Assembly: GCF_900110205.1 (NCBI RefSeq)
Contig: NZ_FOCV01000014.1
Coordinates: forward strand, 62,001-126,000
Direction of reading: 5' to 3'
Length of the DNA stretch: 64,000 bases
Source of the DNA: Rhizobium tibeticum
GTDB lineage: Bacteria; Pseudomonadota; Alphaproteobacteria; Rhizobiales; Rhizobiaceae
A program made the position numbers and the translations under genes. The notes under the pieces were generated by a model. It saw only the letters and a program-made list of their open reading frames with translations. It did no database searches and was not told where the DNA came from. Position 1 is the stretch's first letter. Each line of letters begins with the position of its first letter. This document shows, in pieces, positions 52,771 to 62,113 of the stretch.

Positions 52771-53817
52771 ATGAAGCTCCTCGCTACTCTCGCCAAGATC
52801 GCTGCTCGCCTGGCACCATCCCGGCGTGGCAGCCAGACTGTCATCGAGGCGCTTCAAAGTGCCGTCGCCGAAAAAGAACAGCAGCTCGAACAGCAGGCGA
52901 TTGCCCTCGCCCACAGCCGAAAGATATTCGATCGCTCATCCGAAGCCGCACGGATCGGCGTGTGGGAATGCAGCCTGCCGGACAACCGGCTTGTTTGGAC
53001 CAAGATGGTCTATGATCTCTTCGACGTGCCATACGAGGCCGATCTCGATCGCGCGGAAATCTTGAAATGCTATTCCAACGAGTCACTTGCCGAGCTCGTA
53101 CGGCTGCGCAGCCGCGCGATCCAGGAGCAGAGCGGCTTTACGCTCGACGCGGAGATCGTGACACCCAAGGGCAATACGCGTTGGATCCGCATCACGGCGA
53201 CCGTCGAATGTGAGGGCGATGTCCCTGTCCGCATCTTCGGCATGAAGCTCGACATCACGGCCGAAAAGATGATGTTTGACCAGATCCGCTATCTCGCCGA
53301 ATTCGACATCCTGACGGGCCTGCCGAACCGGGCGCAGTTTCAGACTGCCGTGCAGCGCCTGCCACTGCGCTACATCAGTGGCAGCACCGCAGCCCTGCTG
53401 CTCATTGATCTCGACGGCTTCAAGGGCATCAACGACACCTTCGGCCACCAAGCTGGCGACGAGTGCCTCAAGGAAACGGCAGAGCGGCTGCTGGCAGCGT
53501 GCAAGGGAGCAGACCTCGTGGCCCGCATTGGCGGCGATGAATTTGCGGTCCTTGTCAGCGGCTACGACAGCGCCGCAAGCGTTGCCACGCTCGCTGAGAC
53601 CGTCGTCCATTGCCTCAACCGCTCGGTCGAGCGGGACGGCGCCAGAATGCATGTCGGCGCGTCCGTGGGCGTCGCCTTCTTCGATGCATCAATGAACTCC
53701 AACATCTTTGTTTGTGCCGACTCTGCACTCTACAAGGCCAAGGCTGACGGCAAGAACCGCTTCCAGGTCCACGAGATTCCCGCGTGTATCGACAATCCAA
53801 AGATGGACGCTGCCTAG
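52771..53817 (+). CDS. PAS-GGDEF diguanylate cyclase
   Basis: Predicted cytoplasmic c-di-GMP synthase of 348 residues. A coiled coil (about 25-48) is followed by a PAS/PAC domain (about 55-170: ARIGVWECSLPDNRLVW through IRITATVECEGDVPVRIFGMKLDIT) and a GGDEF domain starting DILTGLPNRAQF near 180. The active-site motif ARIGGDEFAVL lies near 250 and is intact. The inhibitory site is degenerate (KGAD where RxxD is expected). No EAL domain follows. The ATG at 52771 is preceded by GTTGGGCCGGGC, a weak ribosome binding site. The second cyclase in this window, distinct in its sensor part from the one at 7.6 kb. Confidence 0.86.
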   Translation: MKLLATLAKIAARLAPSRRGSQTVIEALQSAVAEKEQQLEQQAIALAHSRKIFDRSSEAARIGVWECSLPDNRLVWTKMVYDLFDVPYEADLDRAEILKCYSNESLAELVRLRSRAIQEQSGFTLDAEIVTPKGNTRWIRITATVECEGDVPVRIFGMKLDITAEKMMFDQIRYLAEFDILTGLPNRAQFQTAVQRLPLRYISGSTAALLLIDLDGFKGINDTFGHQAGDECLKETAERLLAACKGADLVARIGGDEFAVLVSGYDSAASVATLAETVVHCLNRSVERDGARMHVGASVGVAFFDASMNSNIFVCADSALYKAKADGKNRFQVHEIPACIDNPKMDAA

Positions 53818-53927
53818 CCTCCTGCTCGCGCTTGGGGCTCAGGAGGTAAGGCTGGCGAATCCTCGTCTCTGGTCTATGATGCGAGCGCGCTGCCTGAGGT
53901 CGTTGGCAGCGCGGCATGGAGGTTCAT

Positions 53928-54347
53928 ATGGAAGACGGCAAATTCTCGGTCGGCACAGGAGCGATCGACATCGCGCTATTGATCGGCCGGCTGCTTCTCG
54001 CCTGGATCTTTCTGCACGAGGGCGTATCGCTGGCGCTCAATTTTTCGGGGGCCGTCGAGATGGCTGCCCAATTCGGTTTGAGCGTTCCACTGCTTGTAGC
54101 AACGATTGCTCTCCAGATCGGCGCCGGCCTATCCATCGCCACCGGGCTTTTGACCCGCATCGGCGCCTCCGCCTTGGGCCTATTTTGCGTCGCAACTGCC
54201 ACGCTTTTCCATACCAACTTCAGCGATCAGAACGAACTGCTTCATTTCGAAAAAGATCTGGCCATCGCGGGCGGCATGTTCGTGCTCGCCGCCGCCGGAG
54301 CCGGCACTCTCTCAATCGATCACTGGCTAAGGGGTCGCGGGCAGTAG
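53928..54347 (+). CDS. DoxX family membrane protein
   Basis: Four-helix inner-membrane protein of 139 residues. The family opening LLIGRLLLAWIFLHEGVSLAL lies near residue 16 (pattern only), and the second helix ends with LQIGAGLSIATGLLTRIGA near 67, both typical of DoxX, related to a thiosulfate:quinone oxidoreductase subunit; function here unknown. I chose the ATG at 53928 because it is five bases after GGAGG; the upstream in-frame ATG would swallow that site. Confidence 0.85.
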   Translation: MEDGKFSVGTGAIDIALLIGRLLLAWIFLHEGVSLALNFSGAVEMAAQFGLSVPLLVATIALQIGAGLSIATGLLTRIGASALGLFCVATATLFHTNFSDQNELLHFEKDLAIAGGMFVLAAAGAGTLSIDHWLRGRGQ

Positions 54348-54409
54348 TGCCGGGCTGTACTGGACGGCGACTGGCATGCGTCCCGTCGCAACCGCGACAC
54401 GACAGGTCA

Positions 54410-55828
54410 CTATGCGGTTACACGGGCGTCGCGCCGCTCTGCCCGATAGGCTCTCAAGATCGCATCGACCGCCTTCGCCGCTTCGGCAGCGTTCGTCTGG
54501 TAATTGGTAACTGATAGGCGCATGACCTGCCTGCCGCGCCATGTCGCGGCGCCGGCAAACAGAGCGCCCTCGCGCTGCAAGGCGCCGATCGTTCGCTTGG
54601 TGAGCTCGTCGGCCTGCTCAGGCGGCAGGTCCGCTCCGAAGCGCACAATCACCTGATTGAGGAGGACATCGTTGCCAATCGCAATTCCCGGTTCCCCGGC
54701 AAGCGCCAGTGCCATGCCTGTCGCAGCGTCGCATGCGCCGTCGACCACGGCCTCGACGCCGCTGCGCCCGAGATGCCTGATCATCGCCCATGTGGCAAAG
54801 CCGCGCGCGCGCCGCGACAGCTCCGGCACATAGTGCGAGGGATCGCGCTCGCCCTCGCTGGCAAACGGCAGATAGCTCGCCGAAATGGTCATGGCCCGCC
54901 GGTGCGCGAGTTCGTCGCGCACGATCGCATAGCCGCAATCATAGGGCGTCTGCAGCCATTTGTGCCCATCGGTGGCCCAGCTGTCCGCCTGCTCCACGCC
55001 GGCGGTTAAATGACGCCGCCGCGCCGAGGCCTGCGCCCAGAGGCCGAACGCCCCATCGACATGCACCCATGCGCCCTTCGACTTGGCAATCGGGATCAAG
55101 TTGCCGAAATCGTCACAGGCGCCTGTATTGATCTGCCCTGCCTGGAGGATCGCTATGCAAGGGCCAGAGACATCGGCAACCGCCTGCTCGAACGCCACCG
55201 GCACGATGCACCCCAGATCATCCGTCGGGATCCGCACCACGCGATCGTGGCCGAGGCCGAGAAACTGCAATGCGGAGAACACCGTCGTATGCGCATCATC
55301 GCCGATCAGCACCGTGATCTGCGGCGCTCCGAACAGTCCGTTGGCATCGACATCCCAGCCTGACCGTAACAGCACCTCGCCTCGAGCGGCCGCAAGGCAG
55401 GTGAAATTCGCGACGGTCGCGCCAGTGACAAAGCCGACAGAACAGCCAGCGGGAAGTCCAAGCAGCTGAAGCAGCCAGCGCGCGCCTACTGTTTCAGCGG
55501 CGGCCGCCGAAGGCGACGCCGTATGGTTGCCGGCATTCTGTCCCCACGCGCTCGTTAGAAAATCGGCGGCAACTCCCATCGGGTGAGAGCCTCCGATGAC
55601 CCAGCCGAAAAAGCGCGCGCCGGTCATCAGATGCAATCCCGGCTCCGCCGTCGTCACCAGTTCGTCGAGCACGTCGACCATCGGTGATGACTGTTCAGGC
55701 AGGGGGGCGGCAAAGGCCTCCACGGCGGTGGCATAGTCACGCAATGGACGATGGGGGCGACTGTCGGCCGTGTCACGAAAGCGCACGGCATGATCGGCGG
55801 CGATTGAGAACAATTCCTTCGTGCCCAT
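54410..55828 (-). CDS. Pyridoxal-dependent group II decarboxylase family protein
   Basis: PLP enzyme of 472 residues (aromatic-L-amino-acid/glutamate/histidine decarboxylase superfamily). The cofactor Lys lies in SWATDGHKWLQTPYDCG near residue 295, preceded by HVDGAFGLWA, where the Asp contacts the pyridine nitrogen. The N-terminal FFGWVIGGSHPMGVAADFL and GNHTASPSAAAAE blocks are typical. The amino acid substrate is not determined; some members act as aldehyde synthases or lyases. The ATG at 55828 is eight bases after GGGGAGG. It stands alone in orientation with DoxX convergent. Confidence 0.86.
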   Translation of the reverse strand: MGTKELFSIAADHAVRFRDTADSRPHRPLRDYATAVEAFAAPLPEQSSPMVDVLDELVTTAEPGLHLMTGARFFGWVIGGSHPMGVAADFLTSAWGQNAGNHTASPSAAAAETVGARWLLQLLGLPAGCSVGFVTGATVANFTCLAAARGEVLLRSGWDVDANGLFGAPQITVLIGDDAHTTVFSALQFLGLGHDRVVRIPTDDLGCIVPVAFEQAVADVSGPCIAILQAGQINTGACDDFGNLIPIAKSKGAWVHVDGAFGLWAQASARRRHLTAGVEQADSWATDGHKWLQTPYDCGYAIVRDELAHRRAMTISASYLPFASEGERDPSHYVPELSRRARGFATWAMIRHLGRSGVEAVVDGACDAATGMALALAGEPGIAIGNDVLLNQVIVRFGADLPPEQADELTKRTIGALQREGALFAGAATWRGRQVMRLSVTNYQTNAAEAAKAVDAILRAYRAERRDARVTA

Positions 55829-55942
55829 TGCATCCGCCTCCCCACATCGCGCTGCCAAAGCATGCGATGGCGGAGAATAGCCTGAACTCTGTGGCGGTAC
55901 CAGCCCGACGGCTAAACGCACCGGTGACGTGGCCTCAGAGCG

Positions 55943-56158
55943 TCAGCCCCCGAGGCTGCGAAATGCCGTGGGCGCATCTCGTTTCTCGCTGCCGTAGAGT
56001 TCATTCATGATTTTGGCGACCTCGACGGCGTGGCCTTCAGTCAAGCCATGCAATATCTGCCCGCCGAAGGACGCCGGCTCTTCAGTCTGGTTGTCCCACA
56101 CCATCCAGAGATCGAGCGGGTCGCAAATGACGTCGTAACGTTGATCGGAACTATACAT
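55943..56158 (-). CDS. Small conserved-looking hypothetical protein
   Basis: Seventy-one residues, acidic, soluble, no signal peptide: opening SSDQRYDVICDPLDLWMVWD and a helical C-terminal half (HAVEVAKIMNELYGSEK). I do not recognise a named family. The well-formed amphipathic helix and normal codon bias argue that it is a real gene. The ATG at 56158 follows a weak purine stretch. It lies 22 bp upstream of the region before the decarboxylase gene on the same strand, with its own promoter likely. Confidence 0.55.
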   Translation of the reverse strand: MYSSDQRYDVICDPLDLWMVWDNQTEEPASFGGQILHGLTEGHAVEVAKIMNELYGSEKRDAPTAFRSLGG

Positions 56159-56229
56159 GGGTAAATTGCCTTACGAACCCAACCCGCTTAAGCCCCTACT
56201 ATTAACGCGCCCTTGCTTCGGACTCCCAA

Positions 56230-56424
56230 TTAGCGCGAGCGATTTCTTGTCCTGATGATCGGGAAGCCCAAAAAATACCAGGACAAGGCAGTTCCCAAAC
56301 CCACCGGCGCGATCGCACCGATGTTGCCGCCGCGCAGCAGGCAGGCCAGAAGCCCCGCGGCCACCCCCACGATCACCAGATCGATTAGGCACGGCCGCGA
56401 TTCGGATGTTGATTTCTCTCCCAT
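56230..56424 (-). CDS. Small two-helix membrane protein (hypothetical)
   Basis: Sixty-four residues: a polar N-terminus (GEKSTSESRP), one helix LIDLVIVGVAAGLLACLL, a Gly/Ile turn (RGGNIGAIAP), a second helix VGLGTALSWYFLGFPII and a basic tail RTRNRSR. This symmetric hairpin layout looks functional. No family recognised. It is followed by two other small frames of the same strand; no operon partner is evident. Confidence 0.5.
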   Translation of the reverse strand: MGEKSTSESRPCLIDLVIVGVAAGLLACLLRGGNIGAIAPVGLGTALSWYFLGFPIIRTRNRSR

Positions 56425-56585
56425 GATCTCGGCTTAGGTCATCCGCCGGGGTTGAAAAAGGCCTTGCCCCCGAGATACCTAACAGAGTCTGAATATCAGT
56501 CGCAACGTCTCCCTGAGAGACGTCCGAAGTACCAATTTGATGCACCTGCCGCCGCTGGCGCAGAACAAAACTGACGCGCCCTCAT

Positions 56586-56744
56586 TTATCGCGCCGGAAC
56601 GCTGCCCGTGACGATCCGATCCGTCTTCATCACGTCCATCTGCGGCCAGTTGGACGCGGCCTCGCTCGCCGGGCGACTGCCGACCGCCAGAATTGTGATC
56701 AGACCAGCCACGATGGCGGTAAGAAGCAAGCCGCTGTAGGTCAT
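56586..56744 (-). CDS. Small single-helix exported or membrane protein (hypothetical)
   Basis: Fifty-two residues: hydrophobic N-terminal segment YSGLLLTAIVAGLITILAVGS followed by a polar tail ending TDRIVTGSVPAR. The ATG at 56744 follows GAGGC at about eight bases. It could be a small membrane protein or an exported peptide. No family recognised; a chance frame cannot be ruled out. Confidence 0.42.
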   Translation of the reverse strand: MTYSGLLLTAIVAGLITILAVGSRPASEAASNWPQMDVMKTDRIVTGSVPAR

Positions 56745-56872
56745 TGTTTCGAGCCTCAATGCTGTGGTTTCCCAGCCACTGCGGCGCAAACTGATACGAG
56801 ACGCTGAATGAAGGCCTAATGAACATGGTTAACGCACAGCGTTTCCCTGTTTGAAACACGATCTGTGGATAA

Positions 56873-58534
56873 CTAGTCGCCTTCGCCCGTCTGCACGGAC
56901 TGCTCCTCGAACAGCTGCTTCAAAGCGTTGACCCGCTCGCGGTCGATCTTCGCGTCCGTCACGGCGATCCAGCCATCGATATAGTGTTGCGGGGCATAGA
57001 CGTGGCCGTACCCCATCGGAGAGCTCGTTGCGATCGCCATATCGACCAGCAATTGCAGCATCGTCAGCGCCGGAAACCAACGCAGGCTCGGCGAAACATC
57101 TGGCCCGCGCGGACGCCTCATCCATGCCGGCTCCCGATAGAAAGAATAGGGATCGAAGAACGTCACGGCGTCGCTGGCATACTGCAGATAGACGATGCGA
57201 ATGGGTCCCCAGTCTGCGCCGGGAATATCCAACTGGTTCGTCTGGTTGGTGAATCGGATGAGGGATCCGTCGCGAAACTGCGGCAACCACGCAGGTGATT
57301 GGGGATTGCGCGCGGCCGTCACGTCTCGCCACATCTTGCTTTCAAAAGGCGGCCCGCTCCACAACGCCCCCTGGAACGGATCCGCCACGATGTCGAAGAT
57401 ATCCGCAGAGACTTGGGAATTCAGTGCCCCAAGGCTGAGGCCGTGCAGGTAAAGCTTCGGTCTCTCGTCCCGCGGCAACGTTGTCCAGTAGCCGTAGACC
57501 TCGCGAAACAACGCCCGGGCGGACGCCGAACCGTATTCCGGTTCGACAAGCAGCGACAACCAACTTGTCAGATAGGAATATTGAAGCCCGACGCTCGCCA
57601 CATCCCCGTGACACAGATACTCGAGCGTGTCCATTGCCTCCGGGTCGATCCAGCCGGTTCCCGTCGGAACGATGATGACGAGGAACGAGCGTTCGAATGC
57701 GCCTTGGCGCTTCATCTCTTCGAGTGCGAGCTTTGCGCGCTCCTCGATCGTTTCTGCGTTGTTGAGGCCCACATAGGTTCGCAGCGGCTCGCGCGCCGGC
57801 GTCTTCCAGAAATCGCCGATTTGCGCGGCTGTCGGCCCTGACACGATGAAATTGCGGCCCTGACGCCCAAGGCCTTCCCAGGCGACAAGCGAGGCGGCGC
57901 TTCCGGTCTTTGCCGGATCGCCCGGGATAGGAACGCCGTCTTCCAGAAGCGCATCGACCCTTTGGAATGAACTGTCGGCAAGATGCAACGCCGCACGCAG
58001 GAGCACGCCGTCTACGACAGACCAGAAGAGGGCGATCGCAAGGACACCCCCGGTCAACTGCGAGACGCGGCGCGGCACGAAGCGCGACAGCCACTCCGAC
58101 AGGAACAGACAGGTGAGCCGGAACAGCCGACCGATCAGAAGAGCAACGAAGAAGGCGACGGTTGCGACAAGCGCGACGCTGAAAGGCTCAGCCGTATCGA
58201 CGCGCTCCATGTGCCACAAGTCACGGATCGAATTCTGCCAGCCGGCAGCGCGCCAAAGGACGACCACCGACAGCACAACACCAAGTCCGCAAACGATCAG
58301 GTTGCCGGGCAGTCTGCGTCCGCTGGCGACCGGCAGCTCCAGGTATTTCCACAGCCAGGTAAAGGTTACCCCGAAAAGATACCCTACGGCGGCGGCGATG
58401 CCGGACAGCGCGCCTTGAATGAAGAAGGAGCGCGGCATGAGGCTCGGCGTCAGCGACGCGGCAAAGAAAATGAAGCCAAGTGCCAACCCCGGGGTCGAAA
58501 GCGACACGAATAGGCGCAGCAGCAAATGTCTCAT
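56873..58534 (-). CDS. Membrane alpha/beta-hydrolase family protein (DUF2319-like)
   Basis: Protein of 553 residues. About four transmembrane helices occupy the first ~200 residues, followed by a soluble alpha/beta-hydrolase domain. The nucleophile elbow is LHGLSLGALNSQ near residue 365 (G-L-S-L-G), and the late region VYAPQHYIDGW near 520 may supply the His. The arrangement matches the bacterial family of integral-membrane hydrolases of unknown substrate (Abhydrolase_9 type). The ATG at 58534 follows GAGAGGGA by about six bases; a start further upstream lacks support. Confidence 0.83.
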   Translation of the reverse strand: MRHLLLRLFVSLSTPGLALGFIFFAASLTPSLMPRSFFIQGALSGIAAAVGYLFGVTFTWLWKYLELPVASGRRLPGNLIVCGLGVVLSVVVLWRAAGWQNSIRDLWHMERVDTAEPFSVALVATVAFFVALLIGRLFRLTCLFLSEWLSRFVPRRVSQLTGGVLAIALFWSVVDGVLLRAALHLADSSFQRVDALLEDGVPIPGDPAKTGSAASLVAWEGLGRQGRNFIVSGPTAAQIGDFWKTPAREPLRTYVGLNNAETIEERAKLALEEMKRQGAFERSFLVIIVPTGTGWIDPEAMDTLEYLCHGDVASVGLQYSYLTSWLSLLVEPEYGSASARALFREVYGYWTTLPRDERPKLYLHGLSLGALNSQVSADIFDIVADPFQGALWSGPPFESKMWRDVTAARNPQSPAWLPQFRDGSLIRFTNQTNQLDIPGADWGPIRIVYLQYASDAVTFFDPYSFYREPAWMRRPRGPDVSPSLRWFPALTMLQLLVDMAIATSSPMGYGHVYAPQHYIDGWIAVTDAKIDRERVNALKQLFEEQSVQTGEGD

Positions 58535-58925
58535 GCGTTCCCTCTCATTTGCTTCTCGCGCCTGTAACGACCGCCCATTTGCAGTTCGTGACTTTGACAT
58601 CCCCCATCAGCGCGAAATCGAGATGGTTGAGATATTGGAGAACGACACGTCCCCATCGGTATCGAAGCCGGTAAGGGATCCGTTGCCCTTCAGGAAAGCC
58701 GCCCCGGCCGCGATCGACAACAAGCAGAAAACGATGCCGAACAAGCCCGTGCACGGGAAGCAAGGCGAGAATCGAAGCATTCGTGGGCGCCCCAATTGCG
58801 GATGCCATGCACGTTACTATCTGAAAGCGCAAATTCAAAGGACGCAACGGGCAGGTAGGCATCACGAAAAAGGTCCCCCGTGGCGTCGCCCGGGAGACCC
58901 TCGATCTATTCTGTTAGTCAACTAA
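58535..58925 (-). other. Intergenic region with a possible small membrane protein
   Basis: A 390-bp stretch between the chemoreceptor and hydrolase genes. A minus-strand frame at 58607-58780 would encode 57 residues with one hydrophobic segment (GLFGIVFCLLSIAAGAAF) and a polar Asp/Ser-rich tail, but its ribosome binding site is weak, so it stays unproved. The chemoreceptor terminator lies at 58868-58900. Confidence 0.35.
58868..58900 (-). terminator. Intrinsic terminator of the chemoreceptor gene
   Basis: On the minus strand an interrupted stem (GGTC-t-CCC / GGG-g-GACC) is followed by TTTTTCG, 26 bp after the chemoreceptor stop. Confidence 0.7.
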
Positions 58926-60746
58926 TCAGGCAGCGCGGGACATCCGTCCTGCACCATTGCCACGGGCAGCGCGCAGTCTGAAATTGGCCAGCAAGGTGCT
59001 CAACTGCCGGCTTTCTTCGGCCAGTGTGTGGCTTGCAGCCGTCGTCTCCTCCACCATCGCGGCATTCTGCTGCGTCATCTGATCCATGTGGTTGACCGAG
59101 GTGTTGATCTCGTTGAGCCCCGTGGCCTGCTCGCGCGCTGCCGTCGCGATCGAGGCGACATGGTTGTTGACACGATTGACCAGCTCCTCGATTTCGAGCA
59201 GCGCATCACCAGTAGAACGCACCAGCGTTACTCCGTTTCCGACTTCGCTTGCCGAGGTGCTGATGAGTACCTTGATCTCCTTTGCTGCGTTTGCGGAGCG
59301 TTGAGCAAGTTCACGTACTTCCTGTGCGACCACCGCAAAACCGCGACCCGCCTCGCCTGCCCGTGCCGCCTCGACGCCGGCATTCAGCGCCAGCAGGTTC
59401 GTCTGGAAGGCAATCTCATCGATGACGCCGATGATCTGGCTGATGCGGTTTGATGAGTCCTCGATCCGGTTCATCGCGGTGACCGCATTGCGGACGATCT
59501 CGCCCGACTTGCCGGCGCTGGTCTTGGTTTCGGCCACCATCTCGCGGGCTTCCGCCGCACGTTCCGAAGCAGTCCGCACGGTCGCGGTGATCTCGTCGAG
59601 TGCCGCCGCCGTCTCTTCAAGGGCGGCCGCCTGCTGCTCGGTACGCTTCGACAGATTGTTCGTGGCTGCACTGATATTGCCGGCGCTGTCGTTGACGACA
59701 CTGGTCGATTCCGCGATCGCCTGGATCACGCCGTTCAGCGCGTCGACGGCTGAGTTGAAGTCGGAACGCAGCTTGGCGTAATCGTCGCCGAGATCGCCAA
59801 TCGACACGGTCAGGTCACCGGCGGCAAGCTTTTCCAGGCCTGCCCCGAGCGACTGGATCGCAAAGGACTGGCGATCGGCTGCCGAGCGCCAGTTGGCATC
59901 GTTGCCGCGACGCTCCTCCTCGATCTGCAGCTGGTGCTGGCTCTCGCGATCGCGCATCAGGGCACGCTCGCGGACGGAATCACGCAGCACAAGCAGGGAC
60001 TTCGCCATTGCGCCGATCTCGTCACGCCGCTCGTGATCGACGATCTCGCCGGCGTCGCGTTCATCGGCAATGGCGTTCATCGCACCCTTCAGCCGAGCGA
60101 TCGGCGAGGTCACGCTGCGTACGATCCCGAAGGCGACGCCGATGATCACGATCGCGCCGATAAGGCAAGCCCCCGCGGCCCAGATCGCGTTCTGGCGATA
60201 GAGCGCCGCAAGGTCGTCGGCATAGACACCGGTGCCGACCACCCAGCCCCAGGGCTCGAAGCCGACCACATGAGAATATTTGAGCACCGGATCGGCCGCG
60301 CCCGGCTTGGGCTAGTAGTAATCGACGAAGCCTTCGCCACTCTTCTTCACGGTGTTGGCGAACTGGACGAAGATGAACTTGCCGGTCGGATCCTTGTTCT
60401 GGGACAGGTCCGTTCCGTTCAGCTCCGGCTTGATCGGATGCATGATCATCGTCGGGTGCATGTCGTTGATCCAGAAATAGCCATTGCCGCCGTAGCGCAT
60501 GGCTGAAATCACCTCCTTCGACGCGGTCTGCGCCTGCTCCCGCGTCATGGCGCCGGACTGTTCCAGCTTGTAGTATTTCTGGAAGATGGCGATCGCCGTC
60601 GCATCCATCTGCGCAAGACCATGCTTGCGCTCGCTCTCCAGCTTCGCGTGCGAATAGTTGAGGAAGAAGGTGATGGCGAGCACCAGAATGGTCAGCGCCA
60701 GCCCCACGAGAGAATAGAGGCGAGTGGAAATCTTGACGTTACGCAT
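58926..60746 (-). pseudogene. Methyl-accepting chemotaxis protein with in-frame nonsense codon at 145
   Basis: Chemoreceptor reading frame of 606 codons, interrupted only by TAG at 60312-60314. Before it: a signal-anchor helix (about 10-30) and a single Cache sensor domain with GYFWIND near residue 89. After it, in the same frame: the rest of the Cache domain ([18 protein letters not shown]), a second membrane helix, HAMP, and a full methyl-accepting signalling domain with the [18 protein letters not shown] hairpin tip. In this family the position after DYY is normally Trp, so TGG to TAG by one base change explains it. The start ATG at 60746 follows GGGGCTCA. No C-terminal CheR-binding pentapeptide. 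Readthrough or sequencing error would restore it. Confidence 0.88.
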
Positions 60747-60815
60747 TGAGCCCCGGCAGTTCAGAATTTGAGAATAGTCAAATACTGCAATGCGAGCGTT
60801 ACCGGATCGTGAACT

Positions 60816-60830
60816 TTAATTAGAATTTAC
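60816..60830. promoter_or_regulatory. CtrA-like half-pair upstream of the chemoreceptor gene
   Basis: TTAA-N7-TTAC lies 70-84 bp before the chemoreceptor start, matching seven of the eight fixed bases of the CtrA consensus TTAA-N7-TTAA. CtrA controls motility and chemotaxis genes in alphaproteobacteria. A single mismatch and AT-rich context make chance plausible. The remainder of the 318-bp region between this gene and the divergent thioesterase holds no gene I can support. Confidence 0.3.
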
Positions 60831-61064
60831 TGAACTGCCGCAGCGTGAGCACGTTCGCCACCACCGCATCTCTCCAACGCAAAACATTGATTTTTATTGG
60901 CAAGTCACGATCCGTGCAAACCGCGCTAGGTAAGATCTCATAGAACTATGGTAGCAGGTGCGGCGACCAACGCACCGTCTCTAGACAGCGCCGCGTTTCG
61001 CTTCAACGGCATCTGCGCTACGGTCCTTCGGAATCGCCATCTATATGCTGAAGAGGAACCTTGC

Positions 61065-61451
61065 ATGACCGACAACGCCAAGCCGAGTGGCGCGCTGACC
61101 CTTCGCACCGTGGCGATGCCCGCCGACGCCAATCCGGCGGGTGACATTTTCGGTGGCTGGGTCATGGCACAGATGGACCTTGCCTCGGGCATCACCGCCT
61201 CCGAGCGCGCCAAGGGCCGTGTCGTCACTGCGGCCGTCAAGGAGATGGCCTTCGCCCTGCCGGTGAAGATCGGCGATACGCTGTCGGTCTATACGACGAT
61301 CGAAGCCGTCGGCCGCACCTCGATCACGCTCTCGGTCGAGGCTTGGGCCACGCGCGCCCGCTACAACAACATGGAAAAGGTGACAGCGGCGACGTTCATC
61401 ATGGTTGCGCTCGACGAGAGCGGAAAGCCCAAGCCAGTTCCCGCGGAGTAG
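61065..61451 (+). CDS. Acyl-CoA thioesterase (hotdog fold, YciA-like)
   Basis: Cytoplasmic thioesterase of 128 residues that hydrolyses acyl-CoA to free acid and CoA. Typical features are ADANPAGDIFGGWVMAQMD near residue 20 (the Asn/Asp and GG of the catalytic hotdog helix), VKEMAFALPVKIGD near 63, and a closing strand ATFIMVALDESGKPK. The hexameric YciA/BACH single-domain family fits the length. The ATG at 61065 follows GAGGA; the frame is open farther upstream without a better site. A membrane protein gene starts three bases after its stop. Confidence 0.92.
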   Translation: MTDNAKPSGALTLRTVAMPADANPAGDIFGGWVMAQMDLASGITASERAKGRVVTAAVKEMAFALPVKIGDTLSVYTTIEAVGRTSITLSVEAWATRARYNNMEKVTAATFIMVALDESGKPKPVPAE

Positions 61452-61454
61452 GCC

Positions 61455-62042
61455 ATGGAAACGGTCGCCTCGCCGGAGGTCTTTCTCCACATCAAGGTGG
61501 TGATGGGGATGGTGATCTCGCTGAGCCTTGCGCGGCTGCTGACCGGCATCGCCGGTATCATCCAGCATCCGGGAAAGGCCAAGCCCTATGTCGTGCATCT
61601 CGGTTGGGCGGCCTCCATGTTCCTCTTCATCATCCACATCTGGTGGTGGGAGTACCGGCTGCAGGCCGTGCCCGTGCTGCATTTCGGCATCTACCTGTTT
61701 CTCGTCTCTTTCTGCTGCCTGTTCTTCATGCTCTGCGCCTTGCTCTTTCCCGTCTCGCTCGACGAGTACGGCGGCTACGAAGAGTATTTCTACTCCCGCC
61801 GGCGCTGGTTCTTCGGCACGCTCGCCCTCACCTACGCCGTCGACATCGTCGACACTGCGATCAAGGGCGCCGACCACATGCACTCCATCGGCTGGGAGTA
61901 TCCGGCGCGCAACATCGTCTATGTCATCGTCTGTGTCATCGCCGCATGGACGGCAAACCGCCGCTTCCACACGGCCTTTGTCTGGCTCAATCTGGTCTAT
62001 CAGGTCAGCTTCATCTTCCGCATCTACGACATCCTCGGGTAA
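61455..62042 (+). CDS. Multi-pass membrane protein (hypothetical)
   Basis: Protein of 195 residues with about five hydrophobic helices (roughly 10-30, 45-65, 75-100, 118-135 and 150-168). It is rich in Trp and Tyr and has an EYGGYEEYFYSRR loop near residue 104. I do not recognise a characterised family. Its ATG is three bases after the thioesterase stop, with GCGGAGTAGG as ribosome binding site, so the two are cotranscribed. A link to fatty acid or membrane metabolism is possible but only inferred from this pairing. Confidence 0.75.
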   Translation: METVASPEVFLHIKVVMGMVISLSLARLLTGIAGIIQHPGKAKPYVVHLGWAASMFLFIIHIWWWEYRLQAVPVLHFGIYLFLVSFCCLFFMLCALLFPVSLDEYGGYEEYFYSRRRWFFGTLALTYAVDIVDTAIKGADHMHSIGWEYPARNIVYVIVCVIAAWTANRRFHTAFVWLNLVYQVSFIFRIYDILG

Positions 62043-62113
62043 CAATTCGCAACTTTTTGGTTGCTAATTCATCGCGAATATGCGATTTGAAAGGCAACCA
62101 GGAGGTTGCTGAT

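Noticed and set aside
61343..62113. Upstream extension of the AHSA1 frame through the membrane protein gene
   Set aside because: The extended part is out of frame with, and opposite in character to, two well-supported genes; a strong AGGAGG lies before the ATG at 62114.
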